Assembly (NCBI GenBank): GCA_963755195.1
Contig: CAVWIZ010000001.1
Location: 558,001-622,000, forward strand
DNA length: 64,000 nt
Reading direction: 5' to 3'
Origin: CAVQJU01 sp963755195
GTDB lineage: Bacteria; Acidobacteriota; Vicinamibacteria; Vicinamibacterales; CAVVIG01
Below, in pieces: positions 48,618-58,500 of this stretch. The first letter of the stretch is position 1. Each line of letters starts with the position of its first letter. The position numbers and the translations under genes were made by a program. Below the pieces are notes generated by a model. That model was not told the origin of the DNA and searched no databases. It saw only the letters and a list, made by a program, of their open reading frames with translations.

Positions 48618-49640
48618 GTGGATACCCTCACGATGCACGACCCGAACCCAGCGCTGGCGACTCGAGAGGCGGAGGTCCCTCAGATTTCGCTCGAATGGGT
48701 CAACATCGAGTTCTCGTCCAGGTGCAACCTGCGATGCAAGTGGTGCAGTCTGGATTTCGACAAGGCGTCCGTGCACATGGACGAGGCCCTTCTCGCGAAG
48801 GTGCTGGATGAACTGTTTTCCACTCAAGGTTGGGCCGTCGGTGAAATCGCGCTGCACAACGGCGGCGAGACGCTGCTGCATCCGAGGTTGGCGTCGATGC
48901 TGGCCGTGATTGCGGCCAAGAGAGCCGGCCACACATCGTTTCCCGCCGTCTCGCTCTTGACCAACGGCGTGCTGCTCAACGAAGCCAAGTCGAACGCCAT
49001 TTTGTCGTCGGGCGCGATCGATCTGCTTCGCGTCAGCGTCGATGGCGGCACCGTCGCCGCCTTCGAGGAGATCAGGACTCCGGCCAAGTGGAGCAGGGTT
49101 CGCGACAACGTCTTCAGCTTCGTGAAGTTGAACAACGCGGCGGCGCGACGGATCAAGACCGGCGTCATTTGTGTCGTCCCGCCAGACCAGCCGCTCACGC
49201 TCGACTGGATGGAGGCGGAGTTTCGCGACGTCCTTCTGGCGGTTGATTCCTACGAGCTTCGTCACCCCCACAACTGGGACGGGAGCAAGGAGCTCGGCTT
49301 GACTTCCGAGCCTGCGCCCGCTCCTGGCGTCCCCCTGCAGCTTTATGGGATGGGCCGCTCGCTGCTTCGACAAGCGCGCAACGTCATCGCACCCGGCCGG
49401 GCGGCACAGCAGCACCGGGTGTGCAAGTTCCTGCTGCGCGAGCTGGTGCTTCTTCCCGACGGCCGCGTCACGGTCTGCTGCGCCGACCTCAACGCACGAG
49501 GGGTCATCGGCGATCTCGGGGAGAGCAGCCTGCGCGACGTCTTCAATTCCGCGGGACGTGCGTCGATGATTGAGGCATTCCGCCGCGGGGACAAAGCGTC
49601 GATTCCTTTGTGCAAGGACTGCGCCGGGTACTACGACTGA
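48618..49640 (+). CDS. Radical SAM/SPASM-type protein
   Basis: 340 residues, cytoplasmic. Residues 30-50 contain the CxxxCxxC cluster motif in EFSSRCNLRCKWCSLDF for the SAM-binding 4Fe-4S cluster; ALHNGGETLLHPRL is the GGEP-like motif with Thr for Pro. The C-terminal SPASM-like cluster has VCKFLLRELVLLPDGRVTVC, CADLNARGVIGDL and PLCKDCAGYYD, with at least five Cys. Such proteins modify peptides or sugars. It overlaps the acyltransferase gene by 31 bases, so the two are translated together, maybe acting on a polysaccharide or cell-surface molecule. Start at 48618; a Met at 48633 is also possible. Confidence 0.85.
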   Translation: MDTLTMHDPNPALATREAEVPQISLEWVNIEFSSRCNLRCKWCSLDFDKASVHMDEALLAKVLDELFSTQGWAVGEIALHNGGETLLHPRLASMLAVIAAKRAGHTSFPAVSLLTNGVLLNEAKSNAILSSGAIDLLRVSVDGGTVAAFEEIRTPAKWSRVRDNVFSFVKLNNAAARRIKTGVICVVPPDQPLTLDWMEAEFRDVLLAVDSYELRHPHNWDGSKELGLTSEPAPAPGVPLQLYGMGRSLLRQARNVIAPGRAAQQHRVCKFLLRELVLLPDGRVTVCCADLNARGVIGDLGESSLRDVFNSAGRASMIEAFRRGDKASIPLCKDCAGYYD

Positions 49641-50821
49641 ACGAGAAAACGACCATCGAGAAACAGGGGCACTTTGCGTTCGTCGATTCCTTGCGCGGAA
49701 TTGCCGTGCTCGGAGTGTTGCTCGTTCACACCGGCCAGCGAGTGGCAGGATTGCCGGCGCACGTGGAAGCGGCCACGAAATTCGGCGGCTACGGCGTGCA
49801 CCTGTTCTTTGTCGCCAGCGCGTTCACGCTGTTCTCGTCGCTCAATCAACGGTCGCGGTCCGAAGGCTGGCCGACGCTCAACTACTTTCTGCGCCGCCTC
49901 TTCAGAATTGCGCCACTCTTCTGGCTGGCCGTGCTGTTCTACGTGTGGTGGTACGGTACCGGCCCTCAGTACTGGGCTCCACGCGGCATCGGATGGCTCG
50001 ACGTGCTGGCGACGGCCGGCTTCGCCCATGGGTGGAGCCCGACCACGATCAACAGCGTCGTGCCCGGCGGATGGTCCATCGCCGTCGAGATGAACTTCTA
50101 TCTGCTGGTGCCCTTCCTGTTCACGCGGCTGACGAACCTGCGACGGTGCGTGTGGTTCTTCATCGCGTGCGTTCTCGGACAGGCCGTTGTCAACGTTGCG
50201 ATGCGGCCTGTCTTCCTGCGGATGCTGTTCGCTGACGAGCAGTACCTGGCAGACCTGATGCACGGCCTCTGGCTGCCATCGCAGTTGCCCGTGTTTGCGG
50301 CGGGGTTCGTGTTGTATTACGCGCTGGCCCCCCGTCTCGCTCGTCAAACTCGTCAGGGCGGTCACGCCACGCTGGCGTCGCGGACAGGCTGGCCCTCGCC
50401 GGGCCTGTGGATGGCGCTTGCAGCCGTCGTTCTTGCACAGCGTTTTATGGCGCCACCTTCGATGTTCTGGGGAAGCCTGTTCGCGATCCTGGCAGCAGGG
50501 CTCGCACTCCACCCATCGTCGCTCCTTGTCAACGTCTACACCCGCTACCTCGGCAACATCAGCTATAGCGGATACCTGGTCCACTTCGTCGTTCTTGACC
50601 TCGCAGAACGGGTGATTCGGCACTTCACCCCGATCACTCGATACCCACTGCCGCATCTGGCGGTACTCTACGCAGCGGTCGTGTTGGGAACAGTCCTGCT
50701 CGCCACCGCAATAAATCGCCTGATCGAGGAACCCGGGCGTGGAGTAGGGCGGTCGCTGATCGCTGAACTCGAGAGAAGGCATCGAAAGCCGGTCCTGGAA
50801 TTCTCATCATCCGGCAGCTGA
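49610..50821 (+). CDS. Acyltransferase-3 family membrane protein
   Basis: GTG at 49610 overlaps the radical SAM gene by 31 bases. About 403 residues with about ten membrane helices. Acyltransferase-3 marks are FVDSLRGIAVLGVLLVHTGQ with the catalytic-type His, the RxxFRIAPLFWLAV region (NYFLRRLFRIAPLF) and WSIAVEMNFYLLVPFLF. The C-terminus is LAERVIRHFTPITRYPL then a final helix and EEPGRGVGRSL. These enzymes O-acetylate or acylate sugars of O-antigen or exopolysaccharide from acyl-CoA at the inner membrane. Partner: radical SAM. Possible GTG-start regulation through coupling. Confidence 0.88.
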   Translation: MQGLRRVLRLNEKTTIEKQGHFAFVDSLRGIAVLGVLLVHTGQRVAGLPAHVEAATKFGGYGVHLFFVASAFTLFSSLNQRSRSEGWPTLNYFLRRLFRIAPLFWLAVLFYVWWYGTGPQYWAPRGIGWLDVLATAGFAHGWSPTTINSVVPGGWSIAVEMNFYLLVPFLFTRLTNLRRCVWFFIACVLGQAVVNVAMRPVFLRMLFADEQYLADLMHGLWLPSQLPVFAAGFVLYYALAPRLARQTRQGGHATLASRTGWPSPGLWMALAAVVLAQRFMAPPSMFWGSLFAILAAGLALHPSSLLVNVYTRYLGNISYSGYLVHFVVLDLAERVIRHFTPITRYPLPHLAVLYAAVVLGTVLLATAINRLIEEPGRGVGRSLIAELERRHRKPVLEFSSSGS

Positions 50822-51060
50822 CGCCGTTTCCATCGCGCGAATGTGGGCGGCCGCCACATCGCGGACGTCGACGAGGCCCCACGTCAGTCCGACGATGCCG
50901 GGGTAAGTCCCCTTGAGCAGGTCGACCAACATCTGATTTGACGTGTTGAGTCCGGGCGCGAGCGGAGGCCCGACCACCAGAATCGGATTGATCGCGCTGA
51001 GATCGAACCGCGGCTGCCGCTGGCGCACGAAAGCCCACGCGGCGCGTTCGGTCGCTTGTC
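50819..51060 (-). pseudogene. Fragment of an NAD-dependent epimerase / aldehyde reductase
   Basis: The minus-strand frame reads ATERAAWAFVRQRQPRFDLS, AINPILVVGPPL, then DLLKGTYPGIVGLTWGLVDV and RDVAAAHIRAMETASAAG followed by a stop. These match the middle of dihydroflavonol-reductase-like SDR proteins (E-x-AAW-x-FV, NP-x-x-V-x-GPPL, DVRDVAxAHIxAME). The Rossmann GxxGxxG N-terminus and the C-terminal lid are absent from all frames, so this is a remnant of about 80 residues. Confidence 0.75.
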
Positions 51061-51138
51061 GTTGGCGGTGGACATGGCCTTGCGCTGGCGTCGCGCCGGC
51101 CGAGTGGCTATTCTTAGCCTATCCACCGGAGGACAAGC

Positions 51139-52047
51139 ATGGAGCGTCTCAGCCCCCGCACGCTGGCGTTGACCGGCATCTGTCTCGCCTTCGTCGCCGC
51201 CTCCGTCTCGACGGCGTTCGCGCAGCGCGAAGCTGTCGTCCCGCCGCCGTCGCGGTTTGCCTCCGCCCAGGAGCACTACAGCTTTCTGTTGAAGAAAGCG
51301 AAAGGCGGCACGAAGCACACCGTCGCCTCGCTCCCCGATTGGTCAGGCATCTGGCAGTCCGGCATCACGACGATGAGCATGAAGCATCCGGTCGACGCGC
51401 CGCTGTCGCCGGTATATCGGGCTCACTACGACGAGAAACAGAAGCAGGAACGCGAGGTCGGCGAGGTCTACTACGACCGGCTAACGCACTGCGAGCCGTC
51501 GGCGTACCCGCGATGGCTCGTCGAGCCGTACCACAAGGAATTCTCGTTGAGCCCGAACCAGGCCTGGCTCATGCAGGAATTCATGAACGAAACCCGCCGC
51601 GTGTACACGGACGGCAGGCCGCACGCGACGCCGGAAGGTCACACATGGCTGGGCGATTCGATCGGTTTCTGGGACGGCGACGCGCTCGTCAGCTGGACGA
51701 TGGCGGTCAAGGCCGCGGACTATCTGCGCGGGTACCCCGACAACAGCGCCGAGCTCGAAGGCGTCGAAGTCTGGCGGCGCGTCAAAGGTCAGAACGGCCA
51801 ACCCGACCGCATCGTCGTCCAGGCGACCATGTACGATCCGGTTGGGCTGACGGCGCCCTGGAACGTCGCGATGTCGTACGTCAAGGCCGATTACCAGTAC
51901 CGCATTCGCTACTGGGACTGCGCGCTCACGAGCAACGACACACTCGGAGCGGACGGCAAGACGACCACTGTCCTGCCGGGCGAGCAGGGGTTCAAGGCGC
52001 CACAGAACGACGTGACGCGAGCGCCGCAGGGCGCCAGGCCGAAGTAG
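51139..52047 (+). CDS. G-x-W-D-G-D-x-L family secreted protein
   Basis: 302 residues. Signal MERLSPRTLALTGICLAFVA, cleavage near TAFAQ. Motifs: LPDWSGIWQSGITTMSMKHP, YEKxxK-like EKQKQEREVGEVYYDRLTHC, WLMQEFMNETRRVYTDGRPH, SIGFWDGDALVSWTMAVKAA, and WNVAMSYVKADYQYRIRYWD with C at position 270. Intact. This variant lacks the VVD after W-D-G-D (it has VSW), as does the gene at 6789 (ITW). It is followed after 19 bases by the DUF6152 gene. Intact and tightly paired, so a good one to study. Confidence 0.78.
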   Translation: MERLSPRTLALTGICLAFVAASVSTAFAQREAVVPPPSRFASAQEHYSFLLKKAKGGTKHTVASLPDWSGIWQSGITTMSMKHPVDAPLSPVYRAHYDEKQKQEREVGEVYYDRLTHCEPSAYPRWLVEPYHKEFSLSPNQAWLMQEFMNETRRVYTDGRPHATPEGHTWLGDSIGFWDGDALVSWTMAVKAADYLRGYPDNSAELEGVEVWRRVKGQNGQPDRIVVQATMYDPVGLTAPWNVAMSYVKADYQYRIRYWDCALTSNDTLGADGKTTTVLPGEQGFKAPQNDVTRAPQGARPK

Positions 52048-52066
52048 CGCGCAGGAGACAACAGAC

Positions 52067-52504
52067 ATGAACACGCGTCTTGTCATGGCCGCCGCTGCGC
52101 TGGCGGGTGCCTTCACAGTGGCCGCGCCGGCGGGCGCGCATCACTCGTTCAACATGTTCAGCATGACGCCTCAGGCGGAGATCGTCGTCGAAGGCGTCGT
52201 GAAACAGTGGGCGCTCATCAACCCGCACTCCTGGCTCACTGTCACCGTGACCGATGCGAACGGCACGCAGACGGACTGGTCGTTCGAGGCTGCCGCCGTC
52301 GCGCAGCTCATCCCGAAGGGCATCACCATCGACACCTACAAAGTCGGCGAGAAAGTCAGGGTGGTCGCAGGGCCGCTCAAGGACGGCCGGCACGGCGGCG
52401 TCCTGAAGTTCGTGCAGCACGCCAACGGCACGTACACGCTGCCGAACGACGCCGGGAACATCGGGCAGGAAGCCCTGGACCGGTGGAAAGCCAAAAAGCC
52501 ATAA
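52067..52504 (+). CDS. DUF6152 protein, intact
   Basis: 145 residues. Signal MNTRLVMAAAALAGAFTVAA, cleavage before HHSFNMFSMTPQAEIVVEGV. Then KQWALINPHSWLTVTVTDAN, QTDWSFEAAAVAQLIPKGI, TYKVGEKVRVVAGPLKDGRH and GGVLKFVQHANGTYTLPND. Follows the W-D-G-D gene by 19 bases on the same strand. This is the fifth such pair. Confidence 0.88.
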   Translation: MNTRLVMAAAALAGAFTVAAPAGAHHSFNMFSMTPQAEIVVEGVVKQWALINPHSWLTVTVTDANGTQTDWSFEAAAVAQLIPKGITIDTYKVGEKVRVVAGPLKDGRHGGVLKFVQHANGTYTLPNDAGNIGQEALDRWKAKKP

Positions 52505-52885
52505 GTACGGCAGACCTGAAGGCCTGCCCTCTCAATCAGCTACGGCTTCATCGAGCGATAGGCAAGTCGATACGCATTGAACGACCCAAGCCACAGCTCG
52601 TCGCCCGCCTGCATGGCGATCGCCCGTCCAGGAACCAGGTGTCGATTGCGGATCGACAAGCTGGTCGTCTGGACTCGCGCGCGGGCCATGGTCTGTCGCC
52701 AACGAGCGCGGCTTCAGAGGAGATTCCTAGAAGCGCTCTGCGACGGTTGGGATGCCGAGCGAAATCCCGGACACGTGTTCATCAACGAATGGGATGAACA
52801 GCGAAGCCGCGTAGAATTGCTGGAGAAGTTCCGCCGCGGCCTGGCGCGCCGAAGCAAGCGCCGTTGATGTACGCTTGCGAAGGCT
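52505..52885. other. 381-base spacer before tRNA-Ser
   Basis: Starts with an imperfect palindrome (52509-52528, GGCAGACCT/AGGCCTGCC). A short plus-strand frame at 52577-52867 (96 residues, RFLEALCDGWDAERNPGHVF and a basic end) is possible but has no family resemblance that I can state, and no clear ribosome site. No other feature seen. Confidence 0.4.
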
Positions 52886-52975
<90 letters not shown>

Positions 52976-53109
52976 ATACTCTCCATTTCGAGGTCATTGC
53001 GTGCGCCACGCGCGATTGGAACCCCGGCAGCTAACTCCGGGTCATCACTCAGACATGTGGAGCCGTGACGCGCGGCCTACGTCGACCTTCGACTGACTAC
53101 AATAGCCCG

Positions 53110-53825
53110 ATGACTCGCATCGGAGACGCGCGCGGGTCGTGGTTCTTCTCGGGCTGGGTCGCCATCGTCCTGCTCGTCGTCATCCCACCTCTCTGGATCA
53201 CCCTCGCGCTCACGAGACAACGCGAGGACGCGATGCGTCTCGTCCACCGCTGGGCCAGACGCGTCTTCGCCGTTTGCGGTTGTCCACTCAGCGTCAGCGG
53301 CTTTCCACATCTCGACAGACCGCACTGCGCCATCATCGTTGCCAACCACGCGAGCTATCTCGATTCAGTGGTGCTGCTGGCGATTCTGGCGTGCGACTTT
53401 CGTTTTGTCGCGAATCGCGCGAGCTCGCCCGGCCATTTGTGGGGCTCGTGCTCCGCAAGGGAGGGCACATCATCGTCGATCGGCACTCAATCCAATCTCG
53501 TGAGGCGTGCGGACGGGCGATGCTCGAGGCGCTCAATCACGGCACGTCGTTGGTGCTGTTTCCGGAAGGGACGCGCTCCACGCGTCGACTGCAGCGCTTC
53601 GAGAATGGCGCCTTTCGGGCCGCCATCAGAACCCGCACACCGATCGTTCCCATGGCCATTGCAGGGACCGCCGACATCCTGCCTCGACACGGCCGACTGC
53701 TTCGCCGTGCGCACATCCACGTCACGATTGGGCCGCCCATCTATCCTGCGGATGCGTCTCGGACAGCCGTCCAACTTCGTCAACACACTGCAGCCGCTAT
53801 TGCCACCAGCCTCGACGAATCATGA
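53110..53825 (+). CDS. PlsC-like 1-acylglycerol-3-phosphate acyltransferase, frameshifted
   Basis: ATG at 53110: MTRIGDARGSWFFSGWVAIV with a first membrane helix (VAIVLLVVIPPLWITLAL). Acyltransferase block I is IIVANHASYLDSVVLLAIL (HX4D: His-Ala-Ser-Tyr-Leu-Asp). The frame breaks near 53420 (FVANR to RELARPFVGLVLRKGG) and then contains block III SLVLFPEGTRSTR and block IV IVPMAIAGTADILPRHG. About 238 residues. The family transfers acyl chains to a glycerophosphate or related acceptor at the inner membrane. Convergent with and overlapping the GNAT-aminotransferase gene by 6 bases. Part of the lipid locus with the 55.6-59.6 kb genes. Confidence 0.8.
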
Positions 53826-55542
53826 AGCCGGCACCAGTGTGCTGAGCACGGCCTGCAGGATCTTCACCATCCGCTGATTCGTGGGACGGTCTTTGACCGC
53901 CACGCGAACGGCGTGGCGACTAAGGCTCGGCCCCATATTCGCCACATCGCGCACGAACAGTCCGAAGCGACGTGCGCGTGTCACGAGTTCCGCGGCATCT
54001 GGACCGTCAGCGGGTAGTTCGCACAACAAGAAATTGGCACAGCCCGGAACGACCTGCCACCCAAGCTCCTCGAGATCGCGCTGCAGTTCCCGTCGCAGCG
54101 CATGTGTCGCGTCCCACTGCGCACGGTAGTAGTCCGCGGCCTGCAGCGCCTCACACGCCGCCATCTGGCCCGGCAAGCTCACCGCCCACGGTGGACAGTG
54201 CGGTCGCAGATCGTCGATCAGGGAAGAGGGCCCGACCAGGTACGCCACTCGCACACCCGACAACGCGTAGGCCTTCGAGAGAGACTTGCACACGAGCACA
54301 TTCGAGGAACTGGCCGCGTAGCGCTCCAGCGATTGATCGGGTCCCACATAGTCGACGTATGTCTCATCGAGCCAAAAACGTGTCGTGGCAGGAGCGTCAG
54401 TCAAGAGTTTCTGAAGCACGGTCCTCGGCAGATGCCGGCCCGTCGGGCTGTTCGGATTGACCAGAATCACCCAGTCGTATCCGCGCGCAAGCGCAGCAGC
54501 CAACGATGGGCCGTCAATGTCGTAGGCCTGCGCCGGCGAGAGCCGAAGGCGATCGATCGTGGCGCCGATGACGTCGAGCACGTGCGCGTATTCTCCGTAC
54601 ATGGGGTCCAAGATCAACACGCGCGAGCCTGGTGCGACCCATCGCTGCAGACCAGCAAATATGAGATCGGAGGAGCCGGCACCAGGCAGGATTGCGTGCG
54701 CGGGGATGCCCCGGGTCGCCGCGATCGTGCGTTGCAGCCCTTCGCTGTGCGTGGGAGGCGAGGTCTTGATCGCGAAGGCGAGGTGGTCGGCCACTTTCCG
54801 TACCACCGACGGTGCGGGATCGAACCACGCATCGAGGACGTCCGCGCTGATCACGGCATCTTTGCGTTCCAAGGTCTCGAAGTGCTTCGCCGATGGCCGC
54901 GAAGAACGCGCCGCCGTGGTAACAGGCCGGGGACACTGGGCCGGGAACGCCCGGCACGCGCCAGCGCACGCGGTGTTCGAAGCGATCGACGAGTGGTTGA
55001 AACGACGCCAGGTGCTGACGAAGGTCGCGTACGTCCGCGACCATGAGTTCATAGGTCACCGCACCTGACGTGGTCCGTTTGCCCAATGGGTGCAGGCCGA
55101 CGCGCGTGTACAGGTCGAGCAATTCGACCCGACCAATCGCGGCAATCGTGTGGGCGCCGTGTGATTCGACGAACCGCAAGGCCGCATACATCAACAGGCC
55201 GCTGAGCCCGCTGAGACGATAGGGCGGCGTCACGGTCAGTAGCCGCACTTCGTACAACCCCGCATCAAATGTGAACGGCAGATCATCGCGCCGAAAATAC
55301 TTGTCGATGGAATACCCCTGAGCCGAGGGCGGCGTCACGGCGATGAAGCCGACAATCGACTCGCGGTTCTTGGCGACGACATAGCTGTTGATCGCATCGA
55401 GCCGATCGCAGAGGACGCCCTCGGGGTTCTCGGAATGTTGGTGCAATTCGCGCGCGTAGACGTGGTGGCGGATTGCGTAGATCTGCTCACGGTCTTCTGT
55501 GGTCGCCAGGGATAGTTCGAGTGTCGGCAAACCGACGGCCAT
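53820..55542 (-). CDS. GNAT-type N-acyltransferase fused to PLP aminotransferase, frameshifted
   Basis: Starts MAVGLPTLELSLATTEDREQ. Residues 1-190 are GNAT-like: YAIRHHVYARELHQHSENPE, SYVVAKNRESIVGFIAVTPP and YEVRLLTVTPPYRLSGLSGL. The arrangement recalls N-acyl amino acid synthases and autoinducer synthases. After VPGPVSPACYHGGAFFAAIG the frame shifts near 54885 and then reads ETLERKDAVISADVLDAWFD. A class I/II aminotransferase follows: AGSSDLIFAGLQRW, VILVNPNSPTGRHLP, WLDETYVDYVG, VCKSLSKAYALSGVRVAYLV with the PLP lysine in SLSK, and NFLLCELPADGPDAAEL. Similar to HisC-type enzymes. About 570 residues. 26 bases downstream of the Aas-like gene, so one operon. Inferred role: making or acylating an amino lipid. 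Confidence 0.75.
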
Positions 55543-55568
55543 GGCTTCTCTCCTTACTCTGACCCGGT

Positions 55569-58500
55569 CTACGATGCCAATGCGAGGGTGGCGGCCAACA
55601 GCGTCACGCTGACATAGTCGATCTTGCCCGTGCCCAGCAGCGGCACGCTCGACACGTGCTTGATAGACCGGGGCACAAAGAGCTCCGGGAGGCCGGCGGA
55701 TCGGGCGGCCGTGACAAGGGCTGCTCGGCTGGCCTCCGCGTGATCGGTGACGAGTACGAGTTGCTCGCCACGTTTGGCGTCGGGCACGGTCACGACCGCG
55801 TGGAGCGCCCCGGGCCAGACGGTGGTGACGAAATCTTCGACCGCGCGGAGCGGCACCATCTCCCCGGCGACTTTGGCGAATCGTTTCGCGCGGTCCTTGA
55901 TCGTGACGTAACCGTCGGGATCGATCTCGACGATGTCACCCGTGTCGTACCAGCCATCGTCGGCCGGTTCGAGGATTCCCGGACGTTCCGCGCGCAGGTA
56001 TCCCAGCATGACGTTGGGCCCGCGCACGAACAGCCGGCCACCCTCGGCAATACCGTCTACCAGCTCCACCCGATGCTCGATGCCAGGCAGGAAGCGCCCG
56101 ACGGTGCCGGTCTTGAAGTGCATCGGCGTGTTCACGGCCAGTGCGGGTGCCGTTTCCGTCGCGCCGTAGCCTTCGAGGATGCGGATCCCGAATTTCTCGA
56201 ACCAGACGCGCCGGGTGTCGGGTTTGACGCGTTCGGCGCCCGCAAAGACGTAGCGCACAGAATAGAAATCGTAGGGGTCCGCCACGCGCGCGTAGCCGGC
56301 GAGAAATGTGTCGGTGCCGAACAGAATCGTCGCGTTGATGGCATAGGCGATTTCCGGCACCGTGCGATAGTGCAGCGGCGACGGGTAGTAGAACGTCCGG
56401 ACGCCCGACAGGAGCGGGAGCAACAGGCCACCCGTGAGCCCAAAGCTGTGAAACACCGGCAGGGCGTTCAGGACGACGTCCTTCGGACTGATGTCCACGA
56501 CCGACGCCAATTGATGGCGGTTGGCCAGAAGATTCCGATGACTGAGCACGACGCCCTTCGGTGTGCCTTCCGATCCTGATGTGAAGAGCACGACGGCGGG
56601 GTCGTTCGCCTGACCATCCGCGTGCCGGGGCCTCAGCATCGCCGAACGCGCCAGCGCCGCCAACCGGCCGCCCAGGCCGATTTCGCCGCGGAGATCTTCG
56701 AAGTAAACGATTGTCGCGTGCGAGGCCAGCGCGGTGATCAGGGCCTCGAGTTTCGCTTTCTCCACGAAGCGCCGCGCGGTCACGACCAGGGAGATCTCGG
56801 CGGCGCGACACGCCGCCTGCGCGGCCGCCGGACCGGTGGAGAAATTGAGCAGGGCCGGGACGCGGCGCTCGGCTTGGAGCGCAAAGAACGTGACGAGTGC
56901 CGCGCGTGACGTCGGCAAGAGCAGCCCGACGCGCTCGCCGGGTCGCGTGCGCCGCGCAAGGACCGCTCCCAGCGCGTAGCTGGCCGTGATGAGCCCGTTG
57001 TACGTCAGCGGCCGCATCTCGAGATCGTCGGCAATCACGTGGCGTCCGCCGTGCGAGCGTCGCGCCTCCGCGAGTGCGGCGAAGAGCGTCGTGTCGATGG
57101 GAGCGGCGGCAAACATCGAGGTCACCATCGCATCGCCGAGGGCCCGTCGCAGCGCGGCGCGCCGGGCGCGGCCATTGAGGCCGTCAGGCGTCGTGAGCTG
57201 GCGCGGCGGCAGGACGCAGATCCGAATCCGCGGAAACCAGCGAGGCCGCACCTTTCCCGCCATACGGGAGAACGGTGTGAATTCGACGCCGTCAATGCGC
57301 ACGGGCACGAACGCCGCGCGCGTCCGTTCGGCGATCACCGCGGGACCCTCATACACCTTCATCAACGATCCCGTCGTCGTAATGCGCCCTTCCGGAAAGA
57401 TGATGCACGCCGATCCACCTTCGACGGCGCGGATCATCGCGCGGATCGACAGCGGATTGGCCGGATCGACGGGTAAAGCGTTCACGACGGCCAGGAACGG
57501 TTTCGCCCACCACTGTTTCGCGATATGCGTGTCCACCGCGAAAATCGGATCGCCTGGCAGAAAAGCGCCAAGCAGCAGGCCGTCGAGGAACGAGGCATGG
57601 TTGGCCGCAATCACCGCACGCGGCAACGCGGCCCGGACGTGCTCGAGCCCTTCGACCTCGACGCGATACAGCACACGCAGCACCACGCGAACGAGACTCT
57701 TCATGAGGTCCCGCCGGACCTTCCAGGCCGCCATGACCACCACGGGAATGGTGGCCACGCCGCACCACCCGAAGAGCGCAGCCATCGTTAGTCCCTGCGA
57801 GAGCAATGCCGCCGCCACGAGTGCCGCCACGGTCATCGCGAGCGCGTTGATGATGTTGTTCGCGGCGATGACGCGCGCGCGATGGCTGGCTTGGCTCTCG
57901 TGCTGCAGGATGGCGTACAACGGGACCGTGAACAGTCCACCGCCCATCGCCAGGCCGACCAGGTCTCCCAGGATCCGCCAACTGCCAGGCTGTCGAAGGA
58001 AGGTCGCCATGTTGGCCAGCTCCGCCGTTCGCGTGTAGCCGAGGGCGCCGAGATACGTGTCGATCGCGCAGGCGGCCATCACACACCCACCGAGCGGCAC
58101 ATACCGCGCACTGATCTCTCCGTGCAGCAGGCGCTCGGCGAGCAACGAGCCCGCGCCCACGCCGATGGCAAAGAGCGCGAGCATGAGGGTCACCACGTGT
58201 TCGTCGGTGCCCAGCACGTCCTTCGCGAACACCGGCAGGCCGGACACCACGGTCGCGCCGAACAGCCAGAACCACGAGACCGCCAGCACGGGCCACAGGA
58301 GCTGTGGTTGCCCGATCACGTGACGCAGAATGTCGAGGGAGTCGTGCAGCAGACGCGGACGCGGCGTATCAGCACCGAGCGACGCAGGCGCCGGCGGAAT
58401 GAAGCGCGCCGCGAGCCATCCGGCACAGGCGCAGGCGACACCGGCGATGCCGACGACGAGCGCGCCTTGCGGGACGAGCACGATGCTGCCGCCCACGATC

